Shown piece after piece: positions 9,294 to 18,059 of a stretch of 64,000 bases of DNA. Where the stretch lies: contig JAJPGW010000002.1 in NCBI GenBank assembly GCA_021325575.1, positions 1-64,000 of the forward strand. Reading direction: 5' to 3'. The DNA is from Gammaproteobacteria bacterium. Its GTDB lineage: Bacteria > Pseudomonadota > Gammaproteobacteria > DSM-16500. Each line of letters begins with the position of its first letter. Positions within the stretch are counted from its first letter, which is position 1. The translations under genes and the position numbers were made by a program. The notes beneath the pieces are model-generated. The model saw only the letters and a program-made list of their open reading frames with translations. It searched no databases and was not told the origin of the DNA.

Positions 9294-10748
9294 ATGGCCA
9301 TCGATACAGCAGTTCTAGAACCAAAAGCGGCGACAGGAACCGTTCCCGCCAAAATTAAAAAAATGATGCAAGAACAAACCATTGAATTTGTCGACTTGCG
9401 TTTTACCGATTTACGCGGCACAGAACACCATGTGACCTTGCCTGCCAATAAGATCGACGATAATTTTTTTAAATACGGTAAAGTATTTGATGGTTCCTCC
9501 ATTTCCGGCTGGTGCCAGATTAATAAATCCGACTTGGTTTTAATGCCGGATGCTGAAACCGCTGTGGTCGATATTTTTTGTGAATCTCCGACCTTAAATT
9601 TACGTTGTGATGTCATGGACCCTGTGACAAAAAAACCTTATGCCCGTGATCCACGTGGCGTCGCCAAACGTGCCGAAGAATACTTAAAATCAACCGGCAT
9701 TGCTGACACCAGCTATTTTGGCCAGGAAGTGGAGTTTTTCATTTTTGACGATGTTCGTTGGAAAATGGATATGAACGGTTGTTTTTATCATATTGATTCT
9801 AACGAAGCCGCTTGGAATACTGGTTTGGTTCAGGAAGAAGGCAACATGGGCCATCGCCCACGCGTGAAAGGGGGTTATTTCCCAGTTCCGCCCATTGATT
9901 CATCTCATGATTTGCGTTCGCATATGTGTAAAACCTTAATGGCGATGGGCCTCATGCCAGAAGTGCATCACCATGAAGTTGCGACCAGCAATCAAAACGA
10001 AATTGTAACGCGTTATAACACGCTGTTATTTAAAGCGGATGAAATGCAAGTTTTCAAATATGTTATTCGCAACACTGCGCATTCATTTGGAAAAACGGTG
10101 ACTTTCATGCCAAAACCGATTGTCGGTGACAATGGCAGTGGTTTGCATTGCCATCAATCTCTTGCAATGGCGAAGAAAAATTTATTCGCAGGCGATAAAT
10201 ACGCAGGATTATCTGACATCGCGTTATATTACATTGGCGGTATTTTTAAACACGGCCGTGCATTGAATGCGTTGACGAACCCAACGACTAACAGTTACAA
10301 ACGTTTAGTCCCTGGATTTGAAGCGCCAGTTACTCTGGTTTATTCAGAAAGCAATCGATCGGCTGCCATCCGAATTCCATGTGTTTTCACCGACAAAGAA
10401 AAACGCATCGAAGTGCGCTTCCCAGATCCATTGGCCAATCCCTATCTCGCATTTTCAGCGATGTTAATGGCGGGAATCGATGGCATTAAAAATAAAATTC
10501 ATCCTGGCGATGCGGTTGATGAGGATCTCTATCACATTTCACATGAAAAAGCGGAAAAATTACCGCATTTATGTGGTTCATTAGAACAAGCATTGATGGC
10601 GTTAGAAGCAGATCATGAATTTTTATTAGCAGGCGGTGTATTTACTCCTGAAATCCTGAAAGCGTACATGGAAATCAAACGCGAAGAAGTGACGCGTTTG
10701 AATATGTCGACGCATCCGGTGGAGTTTGATATGTACTACAGCCAATAG
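9294..10748 (+). CDS. glnA: glutamine synthetase type I
   Basis: 484 residues, about 15 longer at the N-terminus than the usual 468-470. It makes glutamine from glutamate, ammonia and ATP as a cytoplasmic dodecamer. Visible signatures are FDGSSISGW near the N-terminus, the ATP-binding [16 protein letters not shown], and the NRSAAIRIP substrate loop. The adenylylation loop is [14 protein letters not shown] with the modifiable Tyr at 413. The common Asp after that Tyr (LYDLPP) is His here. The C-terminus [11 protein letters not shown] is normal. An internal Met at about residue 23 (MMQEQTIEF) would give the standard length, but GGAG stands before the ATG at 9294. A -10-like TATACT is at 9256-9261. 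Confidence 0.97.
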   Translation: MAIDTAVLEPKAATGTVPAKIKKMMQEQTIEFVDLRFTDLRGTEHHVTLPANKIDDNFFKYGKVFDGSSISGWCQINKSDLVLMPDAETAVVDIFCESPTLNLRCDVMDPVTKKPYARDPRGVAKRAEEYLKSTGIADTSYFGQEVEFFIFDDVRWKMDMNGCFYHIDSNEAAWNTGLVQEEGNMGHRPRVKGGYFPVPPIDSSHDLRSHMCKTLMAMGLMPEVHHHEVATSNQNEIVTRYNTLLFKADEMQVFKYVIRNTAHSFGKTVTFMPKPIVGDNGSGLHCHQSLAMAKKNLFAGDKYAGLSDIALYYIGGIFKHGRALNALTNPTTNSYKRLVPGFEAPVTLVYSESNRSAAIRIPCVFTDKEKRIEVRFPDPLANPYLAFSAMLMAGIDGIKNKIHPGDAVDEDLYHISHEKAEKLPHLCGSLEQALMALEADHEFLLAGGVFTPEILKAYMEIKREEVTRLNMSTHPVEFDMYYSQ

Positions 10749-10758
10749 TAAACACCCT

Positions 10759-10842
10759 CGTCATTGCGAGCCGCCGATAGGCGGCGAAGCAATCTCTAAA
10801 AGATTGCTTCGACCTAAAAAGCAAGCAGCCCTCGCAATGACG
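10759..10842. repeat. palindromic repeat, CGTCATTGCGAG family copy 1
   Basis: Starts CGTCATTGCGAG and ends CTCGCAATGACG, with inner arms AGCAATCT and AGATTGCT. The whole unit folds as one long hairpin. It is related to the copies at 26865, 34353 and 44328. It lies directly after glnA and could act as its 3' end. Confidence 0.9.
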
Positions 10843-10870
10843 AAACCTTTTTTAAATTAGTTGAGTTTTT

Positions 10871-11653
10871 ATGTCCCTTCCCCTAAAAATCGCCACCTGG
10901 AACATCAACTCTATCCGAGTGCGCCTGCCACACATTTTAGAATGGCTGAAAACCCACAGTCCCGATATTTTAGCTTTGCAGGAAACCAAAGTATTAGATG
11001 AAAATTTTCCGCTCGATGAATTTAAAGCAGCGGGATTTGAGTGCCATTTCAGCGGACAAAGCGCTTATAACGGCGTTGCAGTGATCAGCAAAAAAACCTG
11101 CGCCGATATCGTTTGCGACATCCCAAATTTATCCGACCCACAACGCCGCATTCTGGGTCTCACCTATGAAAATGTTCGCATTATGAATGTCTATATTCCA
11201 AACGGCGAAAGCATTACTTCCGAAAAATACCAATACAAACTCAACTGGTTAAACCATTTAGATGCTTTTTTAGAAGCAGAATTAAAAAAATTCCCACAAT
11301 TCGTATTATTAGGCGATTTCAATATTGCCCCCGAAGACCGTGATACCCACGACCCCACCGAATGGGCAGGGCAGGTTCTTTGCACGGAACCCGAGCGGAA
11401 CGCCTTTAAAAGTTTCACCGCCAAAGGCCTAAGTGATTGTTTTAGGCTAAAATCCCAAGCCGACCAGAGCTTCTCCTGGTGGGATTACCGCCTAAATTCT
11501 TTCAAAAGAAACAGAGGGATGCGTATCGATCACATCTTGGCAAGCGGTCAATTAGCAGAAAAGTGCACTAACTGCTATATTGATAGTAACCCCCGCGGCT
11601 GGGAGCGTCCTTCAGACCACGCCCCTGTTATTGCGGAATTTGACTTGCGTTAA
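10871..11653 (+). CDS. xthA: exodeoxyribonuclease III
   Basis: 260 residues, the normal length of the ExoIII/AP endonuclease family (endonuclease-exonuclease-phosphatase fold). It incises abasic sites and degrades 3' ends in base-excision repair. Motifs are KIATWNINSIR at the N-terminus (metal-binding Asn), ALQETKV (metal-binding Glu), LLGDFNIAPEDRD (catalytic Asp/Asn), FSWWDYR, and the C-terminal SDHAPV with the catalytic Asp-His. The start codon is the ATG at 10871, just after the repeat that follows glnA. The ribosome site is weak (GAG at 7-9 nt). Confidence 0.96.
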   Translation: MSLPLKIATWNINSIRVRLPHILEWLKTHSPDILALQETKVLDENFPLDEFKAAGFECHFSGQSAYNGVAVISKKTCADIVCDIPNLSDPQRRILGLTYENVRIMNVYIPNGESITSEKYQYKLNWLNHLDAFLEAELKKFPQFVLLGDFNIAPEDRDTHDPTEWAGQVLCTEPERNAFKSFTAKGLSDCFRLKSQADQSFSWWDYRLNSFKRNRGMRIDHILASGQLAEKCTNCYIDSNPRGWERPSDHAPVIAEFDLR

Positions 11654-11716
11654 ATCAGGGTCTTGAGCTATCATTCAGGCCTATTTTTTCAGGAATTCTA
11701 AGGTTAAGAGGTTTAT

Positions 11717-11959
11717 ATGAAAGAGGGGATTCATCCAGAATACAAAGAGATCAAGGTCACCTGCAGCTGCGGCAATACATTCCAAACCAGCTCAACGCTC
11801 GGTCGCGACCTGCTCTTAGACGTGTGCTCCAGTTGCCATCCATTTTATACTGGCAAACAGAAAATCGTTGACACCGCAGGCCGTGTCGATCGTTTTCAAC
11901 AAAAATATGGCCGTAACAAAGGCAAACCCAAAGCGGCTGAAGATCATCAATCCAAATAA
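11717..11959 (+). CDS. rpmE: 50S ribosomal protein L31, zinc-binding form
   Basis: 80 residues, slightly longer than the usual 70 because of a Lys-rich tail. It has the four zinc cysteines of the C+ form (CSC at the N-terminal end and CSSC), and the family signature [20 protein letters not shown]. Retention of the zinc form without a visible paralogue suggests no zinc-sparing switch in this window. AGAGG precedes the ATG. It is followed by the intrinsic terminator at 11984-12010. Confidence 0.97.
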   Translation: MKEGIHPEYKEIKVTCSCGNTFQTSSTLGRDLLLDVCSSCHPFYTGKQKIVDTAGRVDRFQQKYGRNKGKPKAAEDHQSK

Positions 11960-11983
11960 GAGAGTGGATACTAGTCTATTTTT

Positions 11984-12010
11984 AAAAAGCGCTGTTTCAG
12001 CGCTTTTTTT
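11984..12010 (+). terminator. intrinsic terminator of rpmE
   Basis: AAAAGCGCTG / CAGCGCTTTT stem with a TTT loop, followed by a T-run. The symmetric A and T flanks make it usable on both strands. Confidence 0.92.
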
Positions 12011-12035
12011 ATTTTAAAAAAAAGAGGATGAGCCC

Positions 12036-13280
12036 ATGAGCGAAGAATTAAAAAAAGCAGCCTTAAAATACCACGCATTCCCAACCCCAGGAAAAATCAG
12101 CGTCATCCCTTCGAAACCGACTGCAACTCAATATGATTTATCGTTGTGTTATACACCCGGCGTCGCAGAACCCGTTCGCCAAATTGAAAAAAATCCCCTG
12201 GATGCTTATCTCTATACCAGTAAAGGTAATCTAGTGGGTGTGATAACCAATGGCACAGCTGTTTTAGGTTTAGGAAATACCGGTGCATTATCCAGTAAAC
12301 CCGTGATGGAAGGCAAAGGCGTGTTATTTAAACGTTTTGCCGATATCGATGTGTTTGATATCGAAGTGGATTGTGAAGACACGCAAGCGTTTATCGACAC
12401 GGTTGCACGCATTGCGCCAACGTTTGGCGGAATTAATTTGGAAGACATCAAAGCGCCCGAATGTTTCATCATCGAGCGAGAATTGCAAAATCAATTGAGC
12501 ATTCCGGTTTTTCATGATGATCAACATGGGACAGCCATTGTGGTTGCGGCCGGTTTATTAAACGCATTAGCGTTACAAAATAAAAAAATGGCTGACGTGA
12601 GTATTGTCTGTGCTGGCGCAGGTGCTGCGGGTATTGCAACCATGCAATTACTAATTAAATTAGGTGCCGTGCGTGAAAATTGCATGTTAATCGATCGCGG
12701 CGGCGTGATTCATCACGGTCGTGATGATTTGAATTCTTATAAACAAAGTTTTGCGATAAAAACCGCACGTCGTACCTTGACCGATGCGCTCGAAGGCGCG
12801 GATGTTTTTATCGGTGTTTCGGGGCCTGATATTATGACGCCGCACATGTTGAGTGTCATGGCAGATAATCCAATTGTGTTTGCTTTATCAAATCCTACAC
12901 CGGAAATTATGCCGGATGTCGCATTCAAAGTGCGTAATGATTTAATTATGGCGACGGGTCGAAGTGATTTTCCAAATCAAGTGAATAATGCGCTTTGTTT
13001 TCCGTATATTTTTCGCGGCGCTTTGGATGTGCGCGCAAGATCAATTAATGAAGCGATGCAATTAGCCGCAGTTCATGCATTAAAAGATCTGGCCCGCGAG
13101 CCTGTCGGAAAAGAAGTGCTTGAAGCGTATCAAGTGAAGTCACTGGAATTTGGTCCGGAATATATTCTCCCAAAATTATTGGATCCGAGATTACGGGCAA
13201 AGGTTTCGAGCGCGGTTGCCGAAGCTGCGATTAAAACCGGTGTTGCCCAGGTTGAAGGCATCACAGTTTGTCACGATTAA
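12036..13280 (+). CDS. malic enzyme (malate dehydrogenase, oxaloacetate-decarboxylating)
   Basis: 414 residues, the short bacterial form: an N-terminal malic domain and a C-terminal NAD(P)-binding domain, without the phosphotransacetylase-like extension of E. coli MaeB. It converts malate to pyruvate and CO2, giving NAD(P)H. Visible are YDLSLCYTPGVAEP with the catalytic Tyr, KPVMEGKGVLFKRFADIDVF with the catalytic Lys, the metal-binding ED of INLEDIKAPECF, and the Rossmann loop CAGAGAAGIAT. GTGRSDFPNQVNN-type closing motif is present as ATGRSDFPNQVNN. Cofactor choice (NAD or NADP) cannot be told from sequence by eye. GAGGATG lies 8 nt before the ATG. A large inverted repeat follows the gene. 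Confidence 0.95.
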   Translation: MSEELKKAALKYHAFPTPGKISVIPSKPTATQYDLSLCYTPGVAEPVRQIEKNPLDAYLYTSKGNLVGVITNGTAVLGLGNTGALSSKPVMEGKGVLFKRFADIDVFDIEVDCEDTQAFIDTVARIAPTFGGINLEDIKAPECFIIERELQNQLSIPVFHDDQHGTAIVVAAGLLNALALQNKKMADVSIVCAGAGAAGIATMQLLIKLGAVRENCMLIDRGGVIHHGRDDLNSYKQSFAIKTARRTLTDALEGADVFIGVSGPDIMTPHMLSVMADNPIVFALSNPTPEIMPDVAFKVRNDLIMATGRSDFPNQVNNALCFPYIFRGALDVRARSINEAMQLAAVHALKDLAREPVGKEVLEAYQVKSLEFGPEYILPKLLDPRLRAKVSSAVAEAAIKTGVAQVEGITVCHD

Positions 13281-13294
13281 TCCTGATTTGAGCC

Positions 13295-13434
13295 AAAAGC
13301 ACCCCTCACCCGCCGCCTTCGGCGTCGACCTCTCCCACAAGGGGAGAGGTGATTCCTGCATGGGTAGAGTGCTTTTCACCTCTCCCCTTGTGGGAGAGGT
13401 CGACGCGCGAAGCGCGGCGGGTGAGGGGTGCTTT
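13295..13434. repeat. long imperfect inverted repeat (CCTCTCCCACAAGGGG type)
   Basis: The left arm begins AAAAGCACCCCTCACCCGCC. The right arm ends with its complement. Inner arms each contain CCTCTCCC-ACAAGGGGAGAGG, itself a palindrome. The only break in the arms is a CTTCGGC/GCGAAGC block. The total span is 140 bp with a loop of about 23 nt. It fills most of the maeB-to-13580 gap, where otherwise I see only a possible promoter. Confidence 0.9.
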
Positions 13435-13579
13435 TCCTCGCGTTAGGCAGTGATTATCGACACCAATAAATCCAAAAAAATATTTTATGGCCTAAATTAA
13501 CACAATATCAGACCGTAATAACTTCCCAATTTCCCCTCCTTTTTTAATGATAAAATATCTATATCAAGGAGAGATAACC

Positions 13580-14131
13580 ATGCGCATCCAACTCTGGCTT
13601 GTGATTGTTTCCGGTCTATTCTTTTCTTTACCCGCATTCGCCCAAAAAGATCCTTGCGCCTTCGGCGACCAAACCACCAAAGACATCTTATGCATAGGCC
13701 AAACCAAACTCGAAGGCACCATCGTCGATGGCAGTACTTTCGTTTCCGGCGACCTCCTAGCGGATAACGCCGAACTCAAAGAAATGGATGTCTCTGGCAA
13801 TACCACAGTCACTGAATCAACAATAAAAAACAATGTCTGCGTAGTCGGATCTCTGAATGCCAACAACGGTGATTTTCAAGGAAACCTTGTCATGGAATCC
13901 GAAAAAATCGTGTTAAACAATTCCAACGTCCAAGGCTCAATCTTAGTAAAATCCAAAGATAAAACACCTATTCTCGAACTCCATTGCAATACCCAAGTCT
14001 CCGGCGGCATCACCTTCGAAGGCAAACCCGGCATCATCAAAAAGTCCAAAAACTCCAAAATCAGCGGCAAAGTTAAAAATGGCAGCATAGAAGCCGCTTT
14101 TGCCAATGAACATTGTGTCCCAAGTGATTGA
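13580..14131 (+). CDS. secreted beta-helix-like (polymer-type) protein
   Basis: About 183 residues. The signal peptide is MRIQLWLVIVSGLFFSLPAFA with cleavage before QKDPC. The mature part has four Cys and short hydrophobic steps spaced 6-8 residues apart (TKLEGTIVDGSTFVSGDLLA, NVQGSILVKS, ISGKVKNGSIEA), the look of a right-handed beta-helix as in bactofilin-like or adhesive periplasmic proteins. An upstream ATG (13547) exists, but AAGGAG at 13566-13571 is 8 nt before the ATG at 13580 and the signal peptide begins there. Likely periplasmic or surface located. The function is unknown. Confidence 0.6.
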   Translation: MRIQLWLVIVSGLFFSLPAFAQKDPCAFGDQTTKDILCIGQTKLEGTIVDGSTFVSGDLLADNAELKEMDVSGNTTVTESTIKNNVCVVGSLNANNGDFQGNLVMESEKIVLNNSNVQGSILVKSKDKTPILELHCNTQVSGGITFEGKPGIIKKSKNSKISGKVKNGSIEAAFANEHCVPSD

Positions 14132-14231
14132 TTTTATTTTTCTTTTTTAAATAAGGTTTCCTTAACCTTCCTAGAGTAAAATTAACTTAAAAGGTTGATA
14201 TACTTTAAGTAACTATTTTTAAGAGAAAATT

Positions 14232-15761
14232 ATGCCAAATGTTTTTAGTAGATTATCCGGTGCATTTTTTGGAAGCTTGGGCGGTGCGATATCAGGCACT
14301 CTTCGAGGTGCAGCCTTCGGCTTCTTAGGAAGTGTCGAGTCGGTCGGTAGATTGATGAAAGATGGTGGTATGGGATCTTTTCTTTTTGGTTTAGCGATAT
14401 CCATACCCGTTATTGTCATTGGAACCTTAGGCGGAGGAGGAGTAGGCGCGTCAGCCGGTTTTGTTGAAGGTGGTGAACGAGGTTATAAAAAGGGTTTTTG
14501 GAAAGTCCCGAGCGATGTGGTTGATATCTTAACTGAACCAAAAGGTTTGCAAAGCGGTTTAAAAACCCTTAACAAAGGTCTAGGTTTAGTCGTCGGCGGC
14601 GGATTTGGCGCAGTCGCAGGTGGCTTGCGAGGTGTAGTTCAAGGAATTAATTGGCCGTTCGAAAAGATGGCAGAAAAAACTAAAAATAGTAATGGGGCAG
14701 TTAAAGCTTTAGGTGCTTTTCTCGCGTGCTTAGCTTTTCCTTTCACATGTGCTCTGTGGGCCGTGAAAGAAACATTACTCGGCGGTGTTCAGGGTGCAAG
14801 AAACGGTGCGAAAAGTGGCATTTGGCGGCAAGAAGATCCGAACGGTAAATTAAATATTGGGCAAAGTGCTGTTGCTATTCTTATGGATTTTACTACAGAA
14901 GGAGCGCGGGCGACGCAATCGCAAAGCGCATGGAATTGGGTGAAACAAAAACTCGGAATCTCTTCAAACGCAACGCCGGAACAACCAAGACCAAGACCAG
15001 GATCTGCAGCTTTAGCTCCAGAAGTTGAAGATCAAAATGCACTTACAGATGACGAGGGAGAACAACTTTTACCACCAGGATCAGGACCAAGACGACCAAG
15101 TTCTTCAACGCGTTCATCTCTTGCGGGACTGGGTTTGGACTCATCAGCCGGATTGAGAGCGCCTTCAAGTGATGTCTTAGCTGACGCTAAACGAGCTGTT
15201 CGATCATCAGAACGACCTGCGCGATTATCAGAAAGTAAACCAGATCTACCCGACGGCGACACTGCTTCCGAGACCGCTTCCGTAACTGCCGATTCGTCTG
15301 GAATACACAGACCAGATACTAGTTGGAAAAAATCATTTTTACTTGACGACGCTGAATTTAAAAAAGAAAAATTTCCTGCAAATTGGGATTGGGAAGAAAA
15401 GAAAAGGGTGTTACGAGCAAGTGGCGTAACAACAGTGGAGTCAGTAAGGATTTCTAATGCTAAATCTAATGAGGCTAAAGCTGATCCAGCTAATAAAATA
15501 GAATATACCGTTACAAAAGACAGAATTTTCACAAAACAAGAAAACCCGAAATCCCTCGAGGCCATGTTAGATCGTTTTGTAGCAACTTACAAAATAGCAG
15601 ACGGTATCATACCAAAAATCAAAGTAAAAAATGATGATATTGAACAAAAATTTAGAGATTTGATCAGGGATCATCCAGAAAAGTATGCGGGTCTAAAACC
15701 TACCTTCGAAAGGCTTGATGCACCCGACTTAAAGCATAGCGGAATGCGCCTAGGGACTTAA
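14232..15761 (+). CDS. glycine-zipper membrane protein, candidate effector
   Basis: 509 residues. Residues 1-215 contain about four glycine-rich hydrophobic blocks with repeated GxxxG spacing (FFGSLGGAISGTLRGAAFGF, VIGTLGGGGVGASAGFVEGG, LGLVVGGGFGAVAGGLRGVV, FPFTCALWAVKETLLGG), each followed by a basic, aromatic turn. These can insert in or associate with membranes. Residues 235-360 are disordered and rich in Ser, Arg, Pro and Asp. Residues 365-509 are a soluble Lys/Glu-rich domain. There is no cleavable signal peptide. TATACT at 14199-14204 is a plausible -10 and AAGAGAAA a weak ribosome site. I do not recognise a family. The architecture (membrane hairpins plus disordered and soluble parts) is common among Legionellales effectors. 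Confidence 0.5.
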   Translation: MPNVFSRLSGAFFGSLGGAISGTLRGAAFGFLGSVESVGRLMKDGGMGSFLFGLAISIPVIVIGTLGGGGVGASAGFVEGGERGYKKGFWKVPSDVVDILTEPKGLQSGLKTLNKGLGLVVGGGFGAVAGGLRGVVQGINWPFEKMAEKTKNSNGAVKALGAFLACLAFPFTCALWAVKETLLGGVQGARNGAKSGIWRQEDPNGKLNIGQSAVAILMDFTTEGARATQSQSAWNWVKQKLGISSNATPEQPRPRPGSAALAPEVEDQNALTDDEGEQLLPPGSGPRRPSSSTRSSLAGLGLDSSAGLRAPSSDVLADAKRAVRSSERPARLSESKPDLPDGDTASETASVTADSSGIHRPDTSWKKSFLLDDAEFKKEKFPANWDWEEKKRVLRASGVTTVESVRISNAKSNEAKADPANKIEYTVTKDRIFTKQENPKSLEAMLDRFVATYKIADGIIPKIKVKNDDIEQKFRDLIRDHPEKYAGLKPTFERLDAPDLKHSGMRLGT

Positions 15762-15904
15762 ATATTTTGCGCAATTAAATCCTATGACAGCATCTTCTAA
15801 ATTATTAACCAGGATGAACTGATAAATAAGGAATATGCGCTTGTTGGTGCAGAAGTGTGTTGTTGAAGATTAGATTATTTCAAAAAGATTTCCATTAATC
15901 TATC

Positions 15905-16465
15905 ATGTGGCTTATGACAACTCATCCCATCATAAGATTAGCCAATGAAACTGACGCAAAACAAATTGCGACAGTTCATATTGCCTCTTGGCTTGGTGCC
16001 TATCGCGGCCTCATGCCCGATGCCATATTAGATAACTTATCCCTAGAAAAACGCGAACAAGAATGGCAAGACCGCCTACGTGCCGGCGTAAAAATCTTCG
16101 TCATTGAAAATTCCGAAAAAATAATCGGCTTCGCAAGTATTTGTCCTTCGAGGGATGAGACCGATGATCCAAAAACCACACTGGAAATCAGCGCAATTTA
16201 TTTATTACCCGAATTTTTTGGCAAAGATTTTGGAAAAAAACTCTGCGAAGCAATATATCGCGATGCCATTAAAAAGGGTTTCCAAGAAATTATTTTATGG
16301 GTACTGCAAACCAATCTACGTGCTGTTCGATTTTACGAATCACAGGGCTTTACCCCAACCGGCGATGTGCAGTTTAACCACCACGGCTGCAGTGGTCTTA
16401 CGGTTATAAAATTAAAAAAAATTTTTAAACAGTGTATGAAAGGGATGGTTTGTCTGGCTTACTAG
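15905..16465 (+). CDS. GNAT family N-acetyltransferase
   Basis: 186 residues with a GNAT fold: N-terminal IIRLANETDAKQIATVHIASW, central beta strands (KIFVIENSEKIIGFASI), the pyrophosphate-binding region LLPEFFGKDFGKKLCEAIY (a Q/RxxGxG/A-like loop, here FGKDFGKKL), and the C-terminal WVLQTNLRAVRFYESQGFTP motif typical of the RimI/YitH-like group. It transfers an acetyl group from acetyl-CoA to an unknown amine. The start could be the ATG at 15914 (MTTHPIIRLA) because neither start has a clear ribosome site. The 140 bp before it hold no gene I can support. Confidence 0.85.
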   Translation: MWLMTTHPIIRLANETDAKQIATVHIASWLGAYRGLMPDAILDNLSLEKREQEWQDRLRAGVKIFVIENSEKIIGFASICPSRDETDDPKTTLEISAIYLLPEFFGKDFGKKLCEAIYRDAIKKGFQEIILWVLQTNLRAVRFYESQGFTPTGDVQFNHHGCSGLTVIKLKKIFKQCMKGMVCLAY

Positions 16466-16602
16466 ATTCTCAAAACAATGACTATAAATAACTCTGAAAT
16501 CAAATAAACGTATAATTCATGATCGCCACCAATAAAGAATTTCTTGATAATTATTTATTTTATGAAATAATTCCATAACTTTCGATCATAAATGAATTTT
16601 CC

Positions 16603-17244
16603 ATGTTAAAAAAACTACAAAAAATATCCAAAGAACGATTTATAAATAAAAATCTTGAATTTTTATTATCAAAATTATCTTTGGATATTAAATCCTTATC
16701 TCTAGAGACAGGAATTCCTATTGCCACTATTTTTCGAATGAAAAAAGATAATAATAATCCCACTTTGTCTAGTTTAGAGCCTTTATCAGAATTTTTTCGA
16801 GTAGATTTACATGATTTACTTTATGAAGATTTATCCAGCGACGAGTATCAAAATAAAAAGAAAATTGGAAAAACTACTTATTTGCCTGTGATAAATCTTG
16901 AAGATATCAATGCATGGCCTATTCAATTTGATTCAAAATTGTATTTTGGTGCTATTGGGCATTTTGGTGAAGGGTCTTTTGGGATTGCAATAAATACAAA
17001 TTCGATGTCTCCCGTATTTTATCAGAATTCAATTGTTATTATTGATACTGAAATGAAACCGAAAGACACCGATTATGTTTTCTGTTTGTTAGAGAAAAAC
17101 AGCGTGCCAGTGTTACGTCAATTATTTATAGATGGGAATGTCTATTATTTTAAACCCGTTAACGTATATTCTAACGAAATGGTTTGCACTGCTAATTATA
17201 AAATTTTGGGAATAATTGTTAAGTCTATTGAAAATTATCGATAA
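16603..17244 (+). CDS. HTH repressor with S24/LexA-like C-terminal domain lacking the catalytic Lys
   Basis: 213 residues. Residues 25-75 form a Cro/CI-type helix-turn-helix (IKSLSLETGIPIATIFRMKK then NPTLSSLEPLSEFFRVDLHD). Residues 115-213 resemble the S24 peptidase fold of LexA/CI: NTNSMSPVFYQNSIVIID aligns with the vsGdSMxPtixxGDxvlvd block, giving the Ser at 134. The beta strand that carries the catalytic Lys in LexA (EVTVKR) reads SVPVLR here, so Lys is replaced by Leu171. Autocleavage is therefore unlikely, and the domain probably serves dimerisation or ligand sensing. The gene is very AT-rich. Its stop overlaps the ATG of the transporter gene (TAATG), so it probably controls or shares that operon. 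Confidence 0.75.
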   Translation: MLKKLQKISKERFINKNLEFLLSKLSLDIKSLSLETGIPIATIFRMKKDNNNPTLSSLEPLSEFFRVDLHDLLYEDLSSDEYQNKKKIGKTTYLPVINLEDINAWPIQFDSKLYFGAIGHFGEGSFGIAINTNSMSPVFYQNSIVIIDTEMKPKDTDYVFCLLEKNSVPVLRQLFIDGNVYYFKPVNVYSNEMVCTANYKILGIIVKSIENYR

Positions 17245-18059
17245 TGTCTTACATAAGAAAAAAACCATTAAAACAATATAAATTTTTGACATTTTTGATA
17301 ATGTTATTTATTACTGTTTTTATCATTTGCGACATTACCGCTTTTAGAATGGTTGCATTTTTTGGAAGTGAAATTCCATTGAGCGGATTGATTATACCTT
17401 GCGTATTCGCGTTAGGTGATATTATAGCTGAAGTCTATGGTTACAGAATTACCATGAAAATTTTGTTTTGTGGGATAATCTGTCAATTTTTATTTGGAAT
17501 ATTTATTACAATTGCTTTAATGCTGCCATCCCCTGCAGGAAATACAATTAATTCTCACTATGATTTTGCATTCCAACATATTATCCGAACAAACATTACA
17601 AGTGTTTTTTCAGTCAGTAGCGGGATGCTTGCCAATGCATTTTTGATTTCAAAATTAAAAGTTTATATGAATGGTAAACGATTTTGGATAAGGACTTTAA
17701 TTTCAAGTGGCTTTAGTGAAATAATTTTATGCATTGTCGCGTATTTGATACTTTTCTCGGGATTGAGAAGCTTTTCAGAAATTATCAAAATAATTTATTC
17801 TGTTTGGATTTATAAAATGGTTATTTCAATCATTTTAAACCCATTTATTTCATTAATTGGTAAAAATATAAAACTAATAGAACATAGTGATGTCTATGAT
17901 ACGAGAATTGCTTATAATTTGCAAAAACAGGATGATTGCCTAATTGAATTTGATAATGATTTCTTAAAAATAGAGAAATGGTCATCGAATTATAAATTTA
18001 ATCAACAAAAAATTTCTAAAGTTTCAAAAAACGATAACATATTAAAAATTGTTTTATGA
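17244..18059 (+). CDS. YhhQ/VUT-family queuosine-precursor-type transporter
   Basis: 271 residues with about six membrane segments. The conserved VUT/YhhQ (DUF165) start is clear: FLIMLFITVFIICDITAFRM, then IIPCVFALGDIIAEVYGYR, the hallmark of the family that imports preQ0/preQ1-type 7-deazaguanine precursors. A cytoplasmic tail of about 50 residues after the last segment (LIEHSDVYDTRIAYNLQKQ onwards) is longer than in E. coli YhhQ (221 residues). The start overlaps the upstream repressor gene and the stop overlaps the next gene (ATGA), making a three-gene operon. Substrate is inferred from the family. No queuosine enzymes are in the window. The extreme AT content suggests acquired DNA. Confidence 0.8.
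   Translation: MSYIRKKPLKQYKFLTFLIMLFITVFIICDITAFRMVAFFGSEIPLSGLIIPCVFALGDIIAEVYGYRITMKILFCGIICQFLFGIFITIALMLPSPAGNTINSHYDFAFQHIIRTNITSVFSVSSGMLANAFLISKLKVYMNGKRFWIRTLISSGFSEIILCIVAYLILFSGLRSFSEIIKIIYSVWIYKMVISIILNPFISLIGKNIKLIEHSDVYDTRIAYNLQKQDDCLIEFDNDFLKIEKWSSNYKFNQQKISKVSKNDNILKIVL

Noticed and set aside
14150-14208. Several TTAA words upstream of the glycine-zipper gene that recall the PmrA-like repeat
   Set aside because: The half-sites (ATAAG, CTTAAC, CTTAAA) are degenerate. None gives 11-bp spacing at the correct distance from the TATACT at 14199, so I did not add this gene to the regulon.
15762-15904. Possible peptide remnant (DELINKEYALVGAEVCC) before the GNAT gene
   Set aside because: Only 17 codons, no start or ribosome site, and no family recognised.
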